NCBI GenBank assembly: GCA_964537685.1
Contig: CAZICM010000076.1
Location: 1-40,896 of the forward strand
Direction: 5' to 3'
Source: CAZICM01 sp964537685
GTDB lineage: Bacteria > Myxococcota_A > Polyangia > Polyangiales > Polyangiaceae
DNA: 40,896 nt
Position numbers and translations under genes: made by a program
Notes under the pieces: generated by a model
The model's input: the letters and a program-made list of their open reading frames with translations, nothing else
Told to the model about the DNA's origin: nothing
Database searches by the model: none
Part shown: piece by piece, positions 40,379 through 40,896 of the stretch
How the letters are laid out: every line of letters begins with the position of its first letter
Numbering within the stretch: the stretch's first letter is position 1

Positions 40379-40896
40379 TTAGATAGGTTTATTCGCGCCA
40401 TTCCTGTGGCGGTGAAGAAAATCCAAAAACTGCCCGGCCCGCTCAAGCAAGTCATCGTAGCTAAGAATCGATATGCCTGCGAGGAAGCTATTTTCCAAAC
40501 GAAGCCTCTCCCGCTCGTTCCTGGCTTCCTCCGGATCGCTCGAATAGCGCCCGATAATAATAAATCCCCGCGGGCGGTGTAAATCGGCGCTAATGCCCTG
40601 GCGCTTCTCATAGCTTCCCCGTCCCTTGTCCCTTTCCTTCAAAGCGCAATCGTAATACTCCATAAGCTGCCCAATAGCCTTCGCGCATTCCGTGCTATGA
40701 TGAAGCCACTGATTGTATTTCTGAAAGAGCGGATCGCCCGGCCGTTTTAGCTCCCAGAGATCCGCGAAATCATCGTGCCGGATAGCTAGAATATCAATCG
40801 AGCCTCCGCGCGTGATAGGATAGGGAGAGTGGCACTCTTTATGGCTCATCCGGCTTCTGGGTGGGTTGAGGGGTACATGGATAACCCCCCGCAGTG
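40379..40896 (-). CDS. Shedu-type (DUF4263) nuclease domain protein, 5' end outside window
   Basis: The frame stays open to the right edge, so the N terminus lies outside; the ATG at 40847-40849 is probably internal. At least 172 residues are visible. The sequence GSIDILAIRHDDFADLWELK fits the PD-(D/E)xK core (Asp, then E-x-K) of the DUF4263/Shedu family. Other family features are ECAKAIGQLMEYY, RPRGFIIIGRYSSDPEEARN and the C-terminal SILSYDDLLERA. Shedu (SduA) is a single-gene anti-phage defence nuclease with a variable N-terminal sensor domain. Which sensor is present here cannot be seen. It converges on the lipoprotein gene with 30 bases between, and no other defence gene is in the window. 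Confidence 0.75.
   Translation of the reverse strand, partial: LRGVIHVPLNPPRSRMSHKECHSPYPITRGGSIDILAIRHDDFADLWELKRPGDPLFQKYNQWLHHSTECAKAIGQLMEYYDCALKERDKGRGSYEKRQGISADLHRPRGFIIIGRYSSDPEEARNERERLRLENSFLAGISILSYDDLLERAGQFLDFLHRHRNGANKPI

Overview
The window looks like chromosomal DNA of a myxobacterium-type organism (Myxococcota, probably class Polyangia). This is inferred from gene style, not from a marker gene. There are many lipoproteins with Ser/Gly-rich linkers after the lipobox, a Myxococcus-type Cys-rich repeat (DUF4215), a TPR/PEGA protein, a Lys/Ala/Pro histone-H1-like tail on a response regulator, EGF and RCC1 modules, and a MoxR/DUF58/VWA operon. No rRNA, tRNA, CRISPR array, insertion sequence or phage gene was found.

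Layout. Positions 1-170 hold the 3' end of a membrane-protein gene (+). After a gene-poor 480 bp comes a minus-strand block from 6830 down to 653: XdhC, a MobA-like nucleotidyltransferase, a Pro-rich single-pass protein, a PEGA protein, a Gly-rich lipoprotein and an SRPBCC protein. A tight cluster of DnaA-box-like 9-mers lies inside this block (5145-5176). From 6953 to 11042 a plus-strand run encodes two Cys-rich lipoproteins, a HEAT-repeat/methyltransferase fusion and two small lipoproteins. From 23486 down to 11011 eight minus-strand genes are packed into what looks like one operon: a DUF4175-like coiled-coil membrane protein, MoxR, DUF58, a BatA-like VWA protein, a double-VWA membrane protein, a homocysteine S-methyltransferase-like protein that has lost its zinc cysteines, a glutamate-cysteine ligase and a CorC/CNNM-type transporter. 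Two terminator-like hairpins separate this operon from the response-regulator/H1-like gene upstream.

From 24797 on there is a HpnA-like epimerase (+) and a salicylyl-CoA/aminobenzoyl-CoA-type monooxygenase fused to an Old Yellow Enzyme domain (-). Next comes a three-gene respiratory cluster (-) of Rieske protein, b6-spaced cytochrome b and an octaheme hydroxylamine-oxidoreductase-like cytochrome. Divergent from it is a 1065-aa EGF/RCC1 surface lipoprotein (+). The right end holds a LEA-like 11-mer repeat protein translationally coupled to a lipoprotein with a VHL-beta-like domain, an outer-membrane-like protein and a Tat-exported phospholipase C-type phosphoesterase behind a good sigma-70-like promoter. 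The last two genes are a lipoprotein (+) and a Shedu-type nuclease (-) cut by the window edge.

The most system-like candidate is the Rieske/cytochrome b/octaheme cluster. It resembles a quinol-oxidising bc complex whose c-type subunit is an HAO-family octaheme protein, an arrangement known from anammox bacteria. Next in interest are the REC-H1 fusion with its internal ribosome-binding site, the zinc-less methyltransferase homologue inside a MoxR/VWA operon with glutathione synthesis, and the VHL-like/LEA-like pair.
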